48,352 nt of DNA from Plakobranchus ocellatus (Eukaryota > Mollusca > Gastropoda > Plakobranchidae), in the NCBI GenBank assembly GCA_019648995.1, contig BLXT01008462.1:182977-231328 (forward strand), written 5' to 3'. Numbering within the stretch: position 1 is the first letter of the stretch; each line of letters starts with the position of its first letter. The notes beneath the pieces are model-generated. The model worked only from the letters and a program-made list of their open reading frames with translations. It had not been told where the DNA came from and did not search any database. Shown piece after piece: positions 23,652 to 37,017 of this stretch. The position numbers were made by a program, and so were the translations under genes.

Positions 23652-26600
23652 ATGGATATTTCTCTAATTAAGAAGGAAGCTACAGATTATCTCCAGTCCT
23701 CCAAGTCTGACCTTCAGGTTTCAGATGCAGATGAAAATCTAAGGCAAATCCAGCTTACTTCAAAAACGAACAATTTTACTTGCATTATTTCTTGCCCTGC
23801 TTCTGACAAGGAGTCATGGGTAAGTTAAAAAATTTCCATATACCTATTTTTTTTTATATTTAGATATATATGTTTCTTGAACAAAAAAATCTTATATTTT
23901 TTAATTTTTTGGAATTTCACAGTTTTTATTATCATTGATCTTTTTATTATGTTCATGCTGACAAAACAGCTGTGAGATGTTTGCCTATGAATGTGCATAA
24001 AATGATGCAATCTCACTCAAACTAGTTGCAAAAAAATTTGAATGCCACTTCTCTTCCTTGATTTTGAAAAAAAAACCCAGGTTATTATAACTATGAGGGT
24101 TTGTTAAGTTTTGTAAATAGAAGAAAGAGACATGATCAGAAATTTAAATGATGATGAGATACACACAGAGGTAGAATGAAGATATAGAAATATATGTATA
24201 TTGTGAGGTGCTTAAATTAATTAGAACCTTCGATTCTGAGCAATCTTACATATGCAGACTATTTTCTTAAAAGTTTTACGTTCTTACTGTTATTGAATTG
24301 AGTTTCATGTGATATTATCTGGCACATGATACCATTGATGATTTATTTGATATTATCTGGCACATGATACCATTGATGATTTATTTGCAATGGTGTATTA
24401 TAATTTTTACAGGGCATATGGAGCGATATACCATCTTGTTTTGCTACTGTTCACTTGGTGTGGGAAAAGTGCAGTTTAGATTCTTCATGCAGTATCAAAA
24501 ATCTACTTCAAGCAGTGTCCGAGGCTTTAGCTGCAGTAATTTTATTTTGTTTATCCTTTAATTCAAATTCAAAACGCAATGTGTTAAATTTAAATTTTAA
24601 ATTTTTTAACCTATTATGATGCCTTTTTTTTGGAAGTTCAAAAGAACTTTCACACTATTTAGTGTTTAAAAGTATTACTATTCCAAAGTTTCAAAATCAC
24701 AAGTTGATCTTTTTCAAGTTATCTATACAATTACAAAAGTCTGTTCTCTATCCTAAACAAATAGGTTATGTGGAACGAGTTGCTTTTATGAATGTCATTT
24801 CCTCTATGATCATCCACGTATAGCTTTATTTACAAGCAAATATTATTTTAGCTTCTGTATTTGGGATTGCATTTATACTATTTCAGAATTCTACAGAAAG
24901 CAATAAAGTTTCAATGTGTGATGATGGATCAGACAGTGGGGAGGAAAGTTCGACTGATGAGGATGATGATTTTGATATGGAACTTTATGCAGACAGAGAT
25001 ATTGACATGGAACAGGAGTTGAAACAGCTGAAAGAGTATGATTGTATTTGTCTTTTATGTTGCATTTGTTGGTAAAAAAATTTTGTAAAATATGATATGA
25101 AAAAAAAACCTTTAAGTTGACATAAGATATCATATTTTGTCTTTTATTTCTATATTCAGATGCTCTGGAGAGCGAATGATATAGCGGAAAGAGAATATTT
25201 TAGATTTTTTCAAATTGTTTGAAAAAAACAGTTGTGGTTCCCAAAACAAGCCATAAAGTATAGCTTTATCAGTGAATTTTTAACCAAAAATTCAACAGAT
25301 CTTAAATGAATTTATGAAAGAAAAGTACAAGTTTGAAAGAGGATGAACAAATTGTATCTACTTGTTGATTTTAGCATTTTGCTAATGCTTACTTTAGAAA
25401 TTGGCTGAAAATGCTTAATAATTAATATTTTTTCAAGATGCTTAGAGCCCAGTAACATTAGTATCTATTTTGATGTAAAAAGAAAAATACATCAAATGTG
25501 TGATTGGTTGCTTATGTTTTGATTTCTTCAAAATGAGTCAAATGTAGATGGCATTTTTATTTTATGGTTGCAAAATATAAATATTCCNNNNNNNNNNNNN
25601 NNNNNNNNNNNNNNNNNNNNNNNNNNNNNNNNNNNNNNNNNNNNNNNNNNNNNNNNNNNNNNNNNNNNNNNNNNNNNNNNNNNNNNNNNNNNNNNNNNNN
25701 NNNNNNNNNNNNNNNNNNNNNNNNNNNNNNNNNNNNNNNNNNNNNNNNNNNNNNNNNNNNNNNNNNNNNNNNNNNNNNNNNNNNNNNNNNNNNNNNNNNN
25801 NNNNNNNNNNNNNNNNNNNNNNNNNNNNNNNNNNNNNNNNNNNNNNNNNNNNNNNNNNNNNNNNNNNNNNNNNNNNNNNNNNNNNNNNNNNNNNNNNNNN
25901 NNNNNNNNNNNNNNNNNNNNNNNNNNNNNNNNNNNNNNNNNNNNNNNNNNNNNNNNNNNNNNNNNNNNNNNNNNNNNNNNNNNNNNNNNNNNNNNNNNNN
26001 NNNNNNNNNNNNNNNNNNNNNNNNNNNNNNNNNNNNNNNNNNNNNNNNNNNNNNNNNNNNNNNNNNNNNNNNNNNNNNNNNNNNNNNNNNNNNNNNNNNN
26101 NNNNNNNNNNNNNNNNNNNNNNNNNNNNNNNNNNNNNNNNNNNNNNNNNNNNNNNNNNNNNNNNNNNNNNNNNNNNNNNNNNNNNNNNNNNNNNNNNNNN
26201 NNNNNNNNAAAAAAAAAATTTTCTTTTTTATAGATCATTGCAAGAAAATGAATCATAATATAATTCATACCTAATATTTTTTTTTTGCTCACTTTGCATA
26301 CAATTTCAGATTTAAGAGCGCTTGAAAAAAGTGAAACAAAGACTGGAATTGACGCTCGCCCATTTGAAAATGATCTCTTTGTTTGGGTAATTCAAGCTTG
26401 ATTTCTATTCAGTTAAAATTCTTTGTTTATCATGAAAAGAACTCCAAAAGTCAAAATACTGTTCTTTTAAATATTGCTGGAATACTGTTTCATAGCTGCC
26501 AAGTGTTCCTTTTGAAACGGATTTATGCCATTTTTAGAAATTTTTAGAAGCGTCTTATCCCATTAATATGTTATTAATTTATTGTCAATTAATCAGCAAA

Positions 26601-29600
26601 ATTCTAATCTAATGATTGTGTCTACATTCCTTGGACTGAGTTGATTGTGATGATTTTATGTTCAGTGGTAAGAATTTTCCCAACACTTTCATCAATTTTG
26701 TCACCTAAGCCCCATAAATGGTCTGCTCAGCAATCAGCAAGCAACACAGGCAAGGCTTAAAGAATTTTACCCACACTCTATTTACTTGTGTCCCCTAAGA
26801 AAGTGCTATGAGAAAACATTCACTCAAAATTTTCTGCCAGCAGCCAATCGAGCCACACATGCACAGGAAAGCAAAAAACTAAGAAGAAATATTTCACTCC
26901 CAGTCATTTCACATCTCCTAGGAAATTTTTTTGGAGCCATAAGTAAAGAGGAGGAACTAAATATTTTCTGATAAGATGTGAAGTAGTCCTGAAAAAGAGC
27001 AAGTGAATTGTAAGGATACTGTTGGGATTTAAAATGGAGCCCAAGTTTTTGCTAGTTTGGGCAGTTGGAAAATATACTTAATCTGAAGATTAAGATTGTA
27101 TTGAAGGTTGTTAGGAGATGGGAGATCAAAGGTAAAAAATAAAAACAAAGGGATGGTGTTTGTTTTCCTGATCAAGATAGTTTCTTTTTTTTTTTTTTTT
27201 TTTGAGGTAAGCCAATAATTAATAAATGTTTATAAATTCATACAATTTACTTATTATCTCACATTACTTTTTCATTTTCTTTATTCCTTGACAAAGTCAT
27301 TTAATTACTCTCAAGGGAATAGTGCTTTTCTTATTCATAATATCCTGTTAATTTATTGCAATCACATGCATGTGCCGATACGTCAATAGGGTGCTCCTTT
27401 TTGAAGATTTCCAAACTTGGCAGCTATGCTGTTTTTTGCTACTCAGAATTTTTGCCTTTACATTTGCAAAAAACTTGTTAAACAGCACTCAAAATGTACC
27501 CAATGTACTATGGACGAGTGAAAATTTCAGCTAACTATGTTTTAGCTTATGTGCCTGATTTTGACAAATGGAGTAATTTTTGTGCAACTTCTTTCTTATA
27601 ATTGTCCCTTCTTTTTAACTTTGTATAAAATAACATTGTCTAGAAGACATGCGGGTCAATATGAATTTAAACACTTTTGCTACCATCACTTAGTTTTTTT
27701 GCCAGGGAAAATCTTTTTAAAAATTTTCAAATGCTCTGGTGATTTTGACAACATGGCATTTTTAAGTAATCTATATTTTTTAAAAAAACATTCCAAGTGA
27801 GTCCAAAGAACATTTTTCACTCTTTGATGCAACCTGCATCTCCATTCTATGAGTTTCACAATGATAAGCATGAGATAGAAAAAGATTGAAAAGATGCGGC
27901 AAGAGGTAGTGGTTAAAACTTTTAGAGAACGCATTTTGTATAAGGAAAAATGTTCTTGAAATATCTTTTTTTTTTCTTAAAAAAATTGTAACTCTTATTA
28001 TCTCCAGCTCATTAAAACAGGTCTCAGACATAAAGTAGCATGTACTTTGAAATGGTATTAGGTCTCTCTTGTTGACATATCTGGTTCGCACAGCTCCCCT
28101 GATTTTTAATATATTGATGTACAATAATATTTGGTGGCTTATTCATGCCAGTTTGAATGATTCAATTTGGTTCTCATTGAAAGAACTCTGTAATAATGGT
28201 ATTTTCATTCAACAGCGTGTGAAGTTGACTGATATTCCTCTTGAGACAAAGTTAGGACAAGATTTACTGCATTACTCACAGAAATATGAAGAAGAGGTAT
28301 TTCAAATATTTAGGCATGAAATGTTTTGTATCAAAATGGGGGGGGAAATTGAATTTTCACTAAATGAAAAACGTTAATCTTTGGATGTGTCATACATGAC
28401 TGATGTATTTCAGCTATGCCAGATACTGCAGCCAGGGTAAATGCTAAAGAGCTTATAAGTTTTGTATTGTTGTAAAATTCAGTTCCCCAAGAACTAGAGT
28501 TTTGCTATCCAAATAACATGAACCAAAAATTAAAATATCTACTAGTTTATAAGCTTTAATATAGTCTTAGCATAATCTTTGCTATTCACTCTGTAAAATA
28601 TAAACTAAAATATTGAATACCAGAAATTCTTAAGATTTTGATCTTTTTCTTCTGTTTTGCTACATATAACAAAGCATACAATATTAAATCCTAACTTCAT
28701 TTTAAATCCTTTTCTGTTTTGAAGCCAGTAGTTCATTTAGAGATGCAGTTTCCTCCCAACTACCCCTTTGCTCCTCCATTCATCAGAGTACTCAAGCCAA
28801 GATTCAAGTTTTTGACAGGTTAGGTTTAGCATCATAATATAACTGCTATATGAAATCTGATCTTTCTCTTGATTATTCTCTGTGTATTAAAGTGTTCGTT
28901 TTTGTGGTATTTATAAGTGATAATGGTTATTGTAGTGATAGTTGTAGTGACAACAGCAGCTGCAGCAACTATAGTGGTGATAGGGGTGATGATTGTAGTC
29001 TACTTTTTTTGTTCATCCAGATTGGCATAAAAATGTCAAAGAAAGAGAAAAATAATTGTAAGGTTAGAGGATGTGGGACATCTGCAAGAAATCTTAAATT
29101 TAGAGTGAGGCACCAAAACCGAAAACGGCTAAACCAAAAAGAAATTGAAGAGCTTTCCGTTTTTCCTCTTATTCTTTCTTATTAAACATGCGGTAAACCG
29201 AAAGCCTTGGCTGCCTTACTATCGCTAAAGCAAAATATAAACTACCGGGAAAGCCCAGTCACTGTCCGATTGACACATCCTTTTTTTTTCTTTTTTTACC
29301 CACCTTGCCCTTCCCTTTCTTTCTCGCATTACTCCATGCAAACCCAATACTGCAAGTTACCGGTACCTCACACTATAGATGGCCAGGCAGCGGGACAGTA
29401 CCAGACTCTCCCTACATGTCTAGGTCCTGTCAGCTCTAAGCTAAGCAAACACTGTTGCATCACAGCCGGTAAGAAAGCCATTTCTCTTGTTGAGAGCTTC
29501 AGTAGGTGATGATTAAATTGTAAAAGTAGAGCCTTCAGGACCAGAAAACTTACTTAGGCAATTATGAAATTGTGAAAGCTCTATTACTCTACATCGATAA

Positions 29601-32600
29601 CAGGCGTAAGAACTTCTTAACTGAAAAGGATATAGAAGGAGACAGAGAAATGGATAAAAAAGAGAGAAAGCTTCGTGGAGAGGTGTTCACCACATCTTAC
29701 ACCCCCACCCCCTCCCATGGATTAGCAATATCCCCGTCCGCCCTTTTTTTTTTTTTCACCCTGCCACCCTCCACTTTGTACCCCTCCCCTGAAATGACCC
29801 TTTTTCTGGAACCCTGCCCCCCCTCAACTCCAACTCTCACCCTGCAGCTACTTCTTTAGACTCTCTCATAGATAGGTCCCCTTTACGGCTCACGTAGTCA
29901 GGGGATTAGCCCCTTAGCCGATGGATGTAGAATAGATTAGGGAACCTTCTATTTTTGTCTTGCCTTCTCTTACTCTGTTGTTTCCTATCAATGCCGCTTT
30001 TGTCTCGGCATAAGTTTCCCATAAAAGCTTAGGGGACGTAAAACCAACTTAGAAATCATGGATTCACATTGTGGTGTGACGATGGGTGGGATTGATTTAA
30101 CTTAATATTTTGGAAGCTGGTCACTCTCCTTTATTAATCCTATTATTTAATGTGCTATGCTTAAAACAAAATAGAAATCATATTCCCTAGAATTTCGGTT
30201 TAAATGTGTTCCACTGAACCTCAATTTTTTCATATGTGGAGATATACAGATTTTTAACAAACAGTTATTGTTGATTATTCTGGTGTTTGCAGAATTTGAA
30301 AAGATGTCACTTTGAAGAGCAGAGCTGTAATTTAAATAAAGGAAAAAAGATAAATATTTTGGCTTTCAACAGCCATATTTTGGTTCATACATCAGTGAGA
30401 TCAGAGTAAAACCTTGGTAGCTCGACACATTTTTTTTAGCAAAGCCCTATTTAGTCACTCATTTATGGCATTGTTTTTAAAAAGTTATGTTTGTCTTTTT
30501 TACAACAAAATAAATATGAACGTGCATCAAAGTTTTTAGAAATGATACCACCAGTTTTTAATCCTAAGTCTACATAATTACAATCATAATTAACAGATTC
30601 CATTTGGTTTGCTGATTTTTTCAATTATTTGTAATTTCCCAACAAAGTTATTATGTTGTCATTATTTATCCTAAAAATTAAATTTTTAAAGTGATAATGT
30701 GTGTAGTTTAACCACAAAATATTGGCATGAAAGGGACTGTTGATATTATGTGGATATGAGAAAATTTGATAGCAGAATACAAAAGCAGAGAGAGAAAAAT
30801 GTTCTCTTCTATCTTCTGTGTTAAATTTTCAAAGTATTATGCACACTTAAAATATGAGTAGACTTACCTGAAGATGATATTTTATTTCTGCAAATAGTTG
30901 AATTGAATAAAGATTAGAAGGTTAAGAGGAAAGATTTTTATACAAACCTGTCCTAAGACGGTTTATACAAGAGTACAGAAATTAAAATAGACTGATATGA
31001 TAAAAAAGAAATGTTAGGCAATGTGTTAGGACTAGGGTCGTTATGTTTTGATTTTAGCTGAGCAGAGTTGGATGTTTGGTGTGTGTGTGTGTGTTGTGAT
31101 TGGTTGTTCAGGCGACGTGACAACACAAGCCGGACGAAACTACAGATCGGCGGGATTTTGGCTGCAAGAAGAACACTCCTATTTTAGCACTTGTACCGAA
31201 CAGTCGTATGGGCGATCCTGGCTATAAATTGTAGCAGACTCGTCTACTGGAAGATAAAATATTTTAATCTCCCTACCATGGGACTTACTAAATAATTGCA
31301 GAGAAGTAGCGATTGGAGTCATATCATATTGCCTGAGGCTGTGTGCCTTTCCAGACTACTGTCAAAGTCAACGAATTTATGTTTCCCTTGTGAAACCGAA
31401 AAATGGCTGTGTGCCTATCCAGACTGATGTCTACAGTCTAAGTATTTATGTTTCTCTTGTGAAACTGGAATTGTGGTAAAGTTTGAGAACAGTATTTTCT
31501 AGCTATTATTGTCCCTCGCGTAAGGGCTTGTCACCTGGTCTGGTGAACGACAGTGTTGTCGCAGATGACGAGTGTAAGTGGAGAGCATATGGACATGTTT
31601 AGGACTATTATCACTGTGTAAGTCATGAACAGTTGAGCAGGATCAAGGTTGTGTTGGAACCGAGGACTTGGACATTTGAGTATTCTAATTCTACACGTTC
31701 TACGGACAAGGATCATCGATGGATTAAGTTTAGAAGTGTGTGCTTGTGCGAGTGAACAGTGTGGGAATTTATATCTATTAATTATATCTGTAGAGTATAT
31801 CAATTAATTATACCTGTAGATTATATCTCTAAATTATATCTAAAGGTCATACCTATTAATTATATCTATTGGTTGTGTCAATAAGTCTATTGATCTATGA
31901 AGTAGTTTTTAGGAGAGTTTCCTCGTGAGTGGATTAATCGGTGCTAACTTTATTTAACGGTATAAGATTTTGTAACGCAGATTCTGATTACTATCTATTG
32001 TCGCGCCTGCGTGCGTGGACTTGTATTTGGCTCACCTCGTATCTATCCGTCTTCTTCTTTGTGTAACTTTCCTACTTCATATATTTATATGATTATTATA
32101 ATATAAGTTTTCTGTCGCCTATCCCCGGTGTTCTGCCTTTTATTTGGTGTGAACCTCTCGTGCAGTCGATATAGTTATGTCTAATAGTTGTTGTTGTGTG
32201 AAGTTGTGTGTAACCATTGACAGACCGTGTGTTCGGCCCCATTGTATTTTGAGGGGACACTCCCAACAGAATGCATATTGATATAGGAATTTTTAAAGGG
32301 CAAAGATATTAGGAAAGAACTTGGAATTAAAATATATGCTGATATAAGCAATGTTAATAAAGATGGACGCACTTTAGAAGTAGTTATCACTATTCCTTTT
32401 TTTTTCGGCATCTAGATTCTGTAATAGGGTCAAGGAGAGTCTGACATTACGTGACATTGTGCCCCTCTTACAGGATGCATGAATTTATTTTTCCATGTCT
32501 AACCTTTCTGCAACTTCTCATTTTGGCATGGCATTTGACATTTGTTCACTGAAGTCAAATAGATCTCGCCCTACCGGTGTCTATGATCTTTTGTCTTAGA

Positions 32601-34121
32601 GGAAGTTGAATGCAATTTTGATATATTGAATTGAAAAAAAGGCCGCCTGACTAGTTGAATGAAAAAAATCTTTTATAAAATCCCTATGGTTGCAGTTTTG
32701 TTTCAAGATTTATTTCAGGTGTAACCATTTGTTGTTGTCATTCTATTTTCTCAGGCCATGTGACTGTGGGAGGAAGCATTTGCATGCAAATGTTGACAAA
32801 TTCTGGATGGCAGCCAACCAATGATATTGAGGTTGGTATATGACTTTTTAAAAAAAAAAGAATGACTTCTTTCTTGCGTTTTTTTTTTTAACCCCCTTAA
32901 GTAATTAATCAGCCAAAAATAAGCCTTTTTGTGGTGCTTTAATTTGACGTCTTTTTTTTTTTTGTTGTCAGCTGGAATTGTTCATTTTCAAAGATAGGTC
33001 AGGGTCAATCTAAAGTTGCTTGTTTATCATTTTTGGTATGAATTGTTATTATTGGCCTCCCTCTCAATTTGTTACCAAAACTGGTGAAACACAGATCCAT
33101 GTTTTATTTGCTAGGTCTTAGATACATCTGTACCTTCGTAGAACTTAATATGAAAAATTCCTAATCATTAGAATTACAGGAAAATACATCTTATCCCCAA
33201 AATTTGTGAATGTCTGACTCATTGCAGATTTTATTCTGGCTCTGTTGTCAACCATCAAAAACTGTGGTTTCTTCTCTAAAGCATATTACTAAGTTGCTGG
33301 AATGATTGAAGAAGGCTTGTACCTATACCCTGATTATTACAGAGGGTAGTGATCTTTCTGATAAAGTGAAAAACGATACTGTACAATTATAGGTTGCCCA
33401 CCTTGATGGGAGTGGAGGTACAATTAGTGCAAATACAACAACTCTATTAATAATCCATTATAATTATGCCTTTTCACCTTTACTAATTTTGGGTCTAAAT
33501 TCCCATTTTTTTTTCTCGTGATATCTAAAATGACTGATGTCAACTAAGCAGGTTAAGTTTTGTAGTATTTTGGGCTGTAAGAAATTTAAAATTTAAGCCT
33601 TCAAACGATGAATGTATTGCAGCCAAAAATTAAAATTTACCCTAAAAACACAGGAAAGTGAGTAATATATAGATTTTTTTTACCCAGTACAAAGATGATG
33701 ATTATGATCAAACTATCGTTTTTTTTTTTTAAATAAATCTCACATCTTAGGAGATGAAATGCTTTGTTCATAGTTTTTAACTGAATAATTTCTTCTGCAT
33801 CCTGAGCCTCTTTCTTAATCAGCCCTACCAGTATCTTTATACAACAGCAGGGCTAATAACATACTACTGACTGCAAGATCTCAACAGAGTATTTTTAAAA
33901 AATAATCATAATAATGTACATATAAGAAATTTTCTCACAAATTTTATTTATTTTTTTTTTTTTTGCTGTTTTTTGTTTTGCAGAGTATTCTTATTCAGGT
34001 CAGAGCTGAGATCCTCGGTGATCAAAATGCCAGCTTGGCTGATTATGATACAAACAAGACTTATTCTTTCGATGAAGCAAAAGTGGCTTTTCAAAGAATG
34101 GTGAAAAAATATAAATGGTGA
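23652..34121 (+). CDS. UBE2Q-like: UBE2Q-type ubiquitin-conjugating enzyme E2 (7 exons seen, one probably in the N gap)
   Basis: An E2 of the UBE2Q family, which accepts ubiquitin on a catalytic cysteine and passes it to substrates. Coding exons: 23652-23819, 24887-25035, 26310-26386, 28216-28296, 28725-28818, 32755-32831, 33984-34121. The start MDISLIKKEATDYLQ follows an in-frame TGA. Exon 2 is very acidic (SGEESSTDEDDDFD). The UBC fold fills the last five exons: NDLFVWRVKL, FPPNYPFAPPFIRVLKPRF, then GHVTVGGSICMQMLTNSGW. The Cys of GGSIC aligns with the UBE2Q GGAICMELL active site; the HPN motif of classical E2s is absent, as in the family. It ends VAFQRMVKKYKW. Exon 2 ends in phase 2, but exon 3 needs one preceding base, so an exon is missing, most likely in the N gap. 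The N-terminus shows no clear RWD domain, so the orthologue within UBE2Q1/Q2/QL1 is not assigned. Confidence 0.9.
24311..24386. repeat. Perfect 2 x 38 bp tandem repeat in E2 intron 1
   Basis: The unit GATATTATCTGGCACATGAT plus ACCATTGATGATTTATTT occurs twice with no difference. This is a recent slippage or duplication event, or possibly an assembly artefact. Confidence 0.9.
25588..26208. other. Assembly gap (about 621 N)
   Basis: Unknown sequence inside the E2 gene, between coding exons 2 and 3. Long open frames across it are meaningless. The flanking splice phases imply that at least one coding exon is hidden here. Confidence 0.99.
29170..30080. other. GC-richer intronic stretch of unknown origin
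   Basis: Part of the 3.9-kb intron between E2 exons 5 and 6. It is richer in C and CpG than its surroundings, with CCCT-rich runs near 29760-29850. No open frame has a recognisable product and no convincing terminal repeats were found. It may be old transposon sequence. Confidence 0.35.
31024..32268. mobile_element. Solo LTR-like fossil, probably Ty3/gypsy-type
   Basis: A 1245-bp block with higher GC than its surroundings begins TGTTAGGACT and ends ACTCCCAACA, giving the short TG..CA inverted ends typical of LTRs. It is flanked by a near-perfect 5-bp target duplication (CAATG / GAATG). A TATAAA box (about 31223) suits an LTR promoter. It contains a degenerate TTATATCT-rich repeat patch near 31770-31870 and a (GT)n run near 31079-31093. 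No internal retroviral-type genes or second LTR adjoin it, so it is a solo LTR, incomplete as an element. It lies in the E2 intron between exons 5 and 6. Family is inferred from end sequence and length only. Confidence 0.55.
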
Positions 34122-34879
34122 TGCTAAAGAAACAGACTGGTTGCCACATTGTTATCGGTAAAAACTTTACTCTGCCATAAGGGACTGTTCAAATGTAATC
34201 TTACACCTTTTTAGGACTTTTTGACCTCCCCCTTCTTACACTTTTCTTTCATTTGCCCCCTCCCTCTATAATATTGCATTGTTGACCTTTTATAATAATA
34301 ATAACAATGACAACAACAACAACAATAATAATAATAATAATACTTGTCAATGGCATGTTAACTTGGAGAGCATTAATTGAAGCTTAAAAATTACCTTTTT
34401 CAAAATGTTGAATGACCATGACATAATGAAATTTTGCATGGTGGCTGTAAGCAAAAGTTCTGGCCTGTTGAGCTAGGCCTCTGTTCGTGAGAACTTACCT
34501 CCTATACATGGCTTTAGCGTATGGATATGCCAACTGTGAGTTCTTCTAAAGTTGCATGTTAGACAGTAGCCAAGAGAAGTTGAAAGTTTTAAGGAGTACA
34601 GATTGCATACTGTTGCTATAAAATTACTTCCACAAATCAATTATTTTTCTTTAAAATGCATACACCTGCGTCACTGGTTGAGAAAGAAAATACTTGGCAA
34701 CTGGCTGTCTTTAGAATTTGAACAACTGACTCTTTAGGGGCTGTTCAAATATAATCTTACACCTTTTTTGGCACTTTTTACCCCCCCCAATATTACATTG
34801 TTGACCTGTTATGATAAGAATTATTACAACAATAATGACAAGAAGAAGAAGAATCGTTGATGGGGTGTTAACTTATTAA

Positions 34880-35901
34880 CTCACAGGGCCCTGGTCATTT
34901 CAAGGCTTCTCGATGTTTCAAAACTGGCCATTTCAGACAGTTTAAAAAATTCTAGTGCTTTACTAAATTGTAGTAGAAAGTTATTTTTACTGTGCATATT
35001 TTGGTATTTCAGAGCTTTACAAATGACTTGATTTAATTTCTTTTAGTGTTGTGGTTGATTTTTTACAATTCTTTAAAAATGTCATGCATTTCCCATTTTC
35101 AGAAAGAGTTACCAATCCGCACACACCCATAAAATGTAGATCTAGAAAATCTGTGATGTGAGAAAAATATATTTGGAAATAAATTTTGTCACCGAAAATT
35201 AAAAATTATTTTATTGAAACTGATTCTTTAGTCTAAATCTAAATCAATCACTTCAAATCATGAATTCTTTAGTTTGACGATCACTTTCTTGGGTTGTTTG
35301 CATGTGAGCAGAGTAGATCTAGAATTACAGAAACACGATGTGAAAATTTATTGCCTAATTATACTATAATAACTACACCTAGATTTTTCACTTGAAATTC
35401 AAATATACATTCTAGAAAGAAATGTACAACCTCGGTCACTTTCTAGAATTTAGTCTAGACCTAGAGTTCGAGATTACATGAGCATTTGGGTTTGGGGACA
35501 AGATTTTATGTAGAATAATACTAATTTTATGGAAACAATTTTCATTTTCATCATCTGATTTCAGCTCATACGGCTGAACATCACTCTTTTCAGCGAACTC
35601 TAAGTATCAAAAACATTGCGCTGTGATTCTGTATTATTTTGATCGGAAATGTGTTTAGATCGAGTGGTTTGGAGGTATCAGTCTTCAATCCTTTATTTTG
35701 AATACTAAAAATAGGAGAACCGCGGCAAATCGGGTATCACAGTAAAGCTCGGAAACTCACAAAAACCTAGAAAACAGTAAGTCTGTAGTACGTTGCTAAT
35801 GTACTTTAAAAAATTCGCAAAGCCATCCCAAACATCCTCGAGATTAGGGCCTGGGCACTAAAAAAGCATCTCAATACCGTTTGAGACCAGAGCCCGGTGA
35901 G
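34880..35901. mobile_element. TTAA-flanked DNA element 3 (piggyBac-type target), inserted into element 2
   Basis: The element is 1022 bp with 17-bp inverted ends, CTCACAGGGCCCTGGTC at left (34880-34896) and its inverted copy with two changes at right (35885-35901). It is flanked by TTAA on both sides (34876-34879 and 35902-35905), the target duplication of the piggyBac superfamily. The sister sequence in element 1 (GTTAACTT..GCATTAA near 34355-34380) shows the corresponding uninterrupted site. No transposase open frame is seen, so it is non-autonomous. It is the youngest layer of the nest. Confidence 0.7.
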
Positions 35902-36995
35902 TTAAGCATTAACTGTAGTTTAAGAATTGTCTTTTTCAAAATGCTTAATGCACATGACATAATAAAATTTTGTATGCCCACATGGTTGTTCTGGCCTGTT
36001 GAGCAAGGCCTCAGCTCACGAAAATTTACCTCCTATACAAGGTTTTATGTAGATATATGCTAAGTGTGCATTCTTATTGAGTTGCAGATTAGGAAGCAGC
36101 TGAGAGAAGCTAAAAATTTGAAGGAGTATACAATGCATACTGTTTCTACAAAACCGCTATTATTTATTTTTCTTTTAAATGCGTATTCCTGCGTCAATGG
36201 TTGTGAAAGAAATACCCTGTAACTGGCTTTCTTTAGGATTTGAACCACAGACTTTTTATGAAGATTCTCACAAGGACTAGCAGACATCCTGGCACATACT
36301 AGTTGCTTTTTTAAACAACTGTCAATAATCGGTAACGGGACAATAGATTTTGTTGGATCTAAGGGCCTTGAGGTCTTAGTAATCATTGAGTATGCAAATT
36401 GGTAATATCCGTATGACGAAAGAACTTGAATAAATTTCCAAAGCAATGATTTATTGTCGCAGTCTTAAGCATATTTTAAGCCTACTACTTTGTGACAAGA
36501 TGAGAATTCAACAAATATTGTGGATTAAAAGAGAGCAATACATGAATTACTGTATTTGAACTTACAATGTATTTCTTTTATCAGTGTAACGGTCAAAGTG
36601 CTTTTGTGGACCTCTCATAACAATAATAATAATAATAATAATGATAAATTGACACTTATATCATGAAAATCCATAGTACAATCACTGCTCTATGTACTTT
36701 ACATACATATTCATGAAAAACATCCATATGCACACATGTACATATGCAATTCTACATTTATACAGAGTAATTAAGTAAAGCATTAAAACTGGCAAAAAAT
36801 GGAAAATCAACATTCTAATAAAATTTTAGGGGATATAGTACTGTTGGACTGATTCATATATTGATAATCAATATGATTGTATGTTAAGAATAGTTACCTC
36901 TTCCCTTTTGTGTTATTTTTTATGTTGATACTTTTTTGTCCTTTTTAGTTTTTCTCCCTATCAAAAGTGTAACACTACATTGGTTCAAGGATCCC

Positions 36996-37017
36996 TTCCC
37001 CCCCCCCCCCCCCCCTT
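36996..37017. repeat. Poly-C tract near the right end of element 2
   Basis: A run of about 20 C just inside the right end of element 2. The matching position in element 1 is also a C-run (37706-37757) and is interrupted by 19 N, most likely because sequencing through the homopolymer failed. Confidence 0.85.

Noticed and set aside
25528-26292. Very long open frames on both strands across 25564-26292
   Set aside because: They consist almost entirely of N and only appear open because of the assembly gap.
29572-29859. 95-codon plus-strand frame
   Set aside because: Pro/Ser/Thr-rich low complexity from C-rich sequence inside an E2 intron; no recognisable domain.
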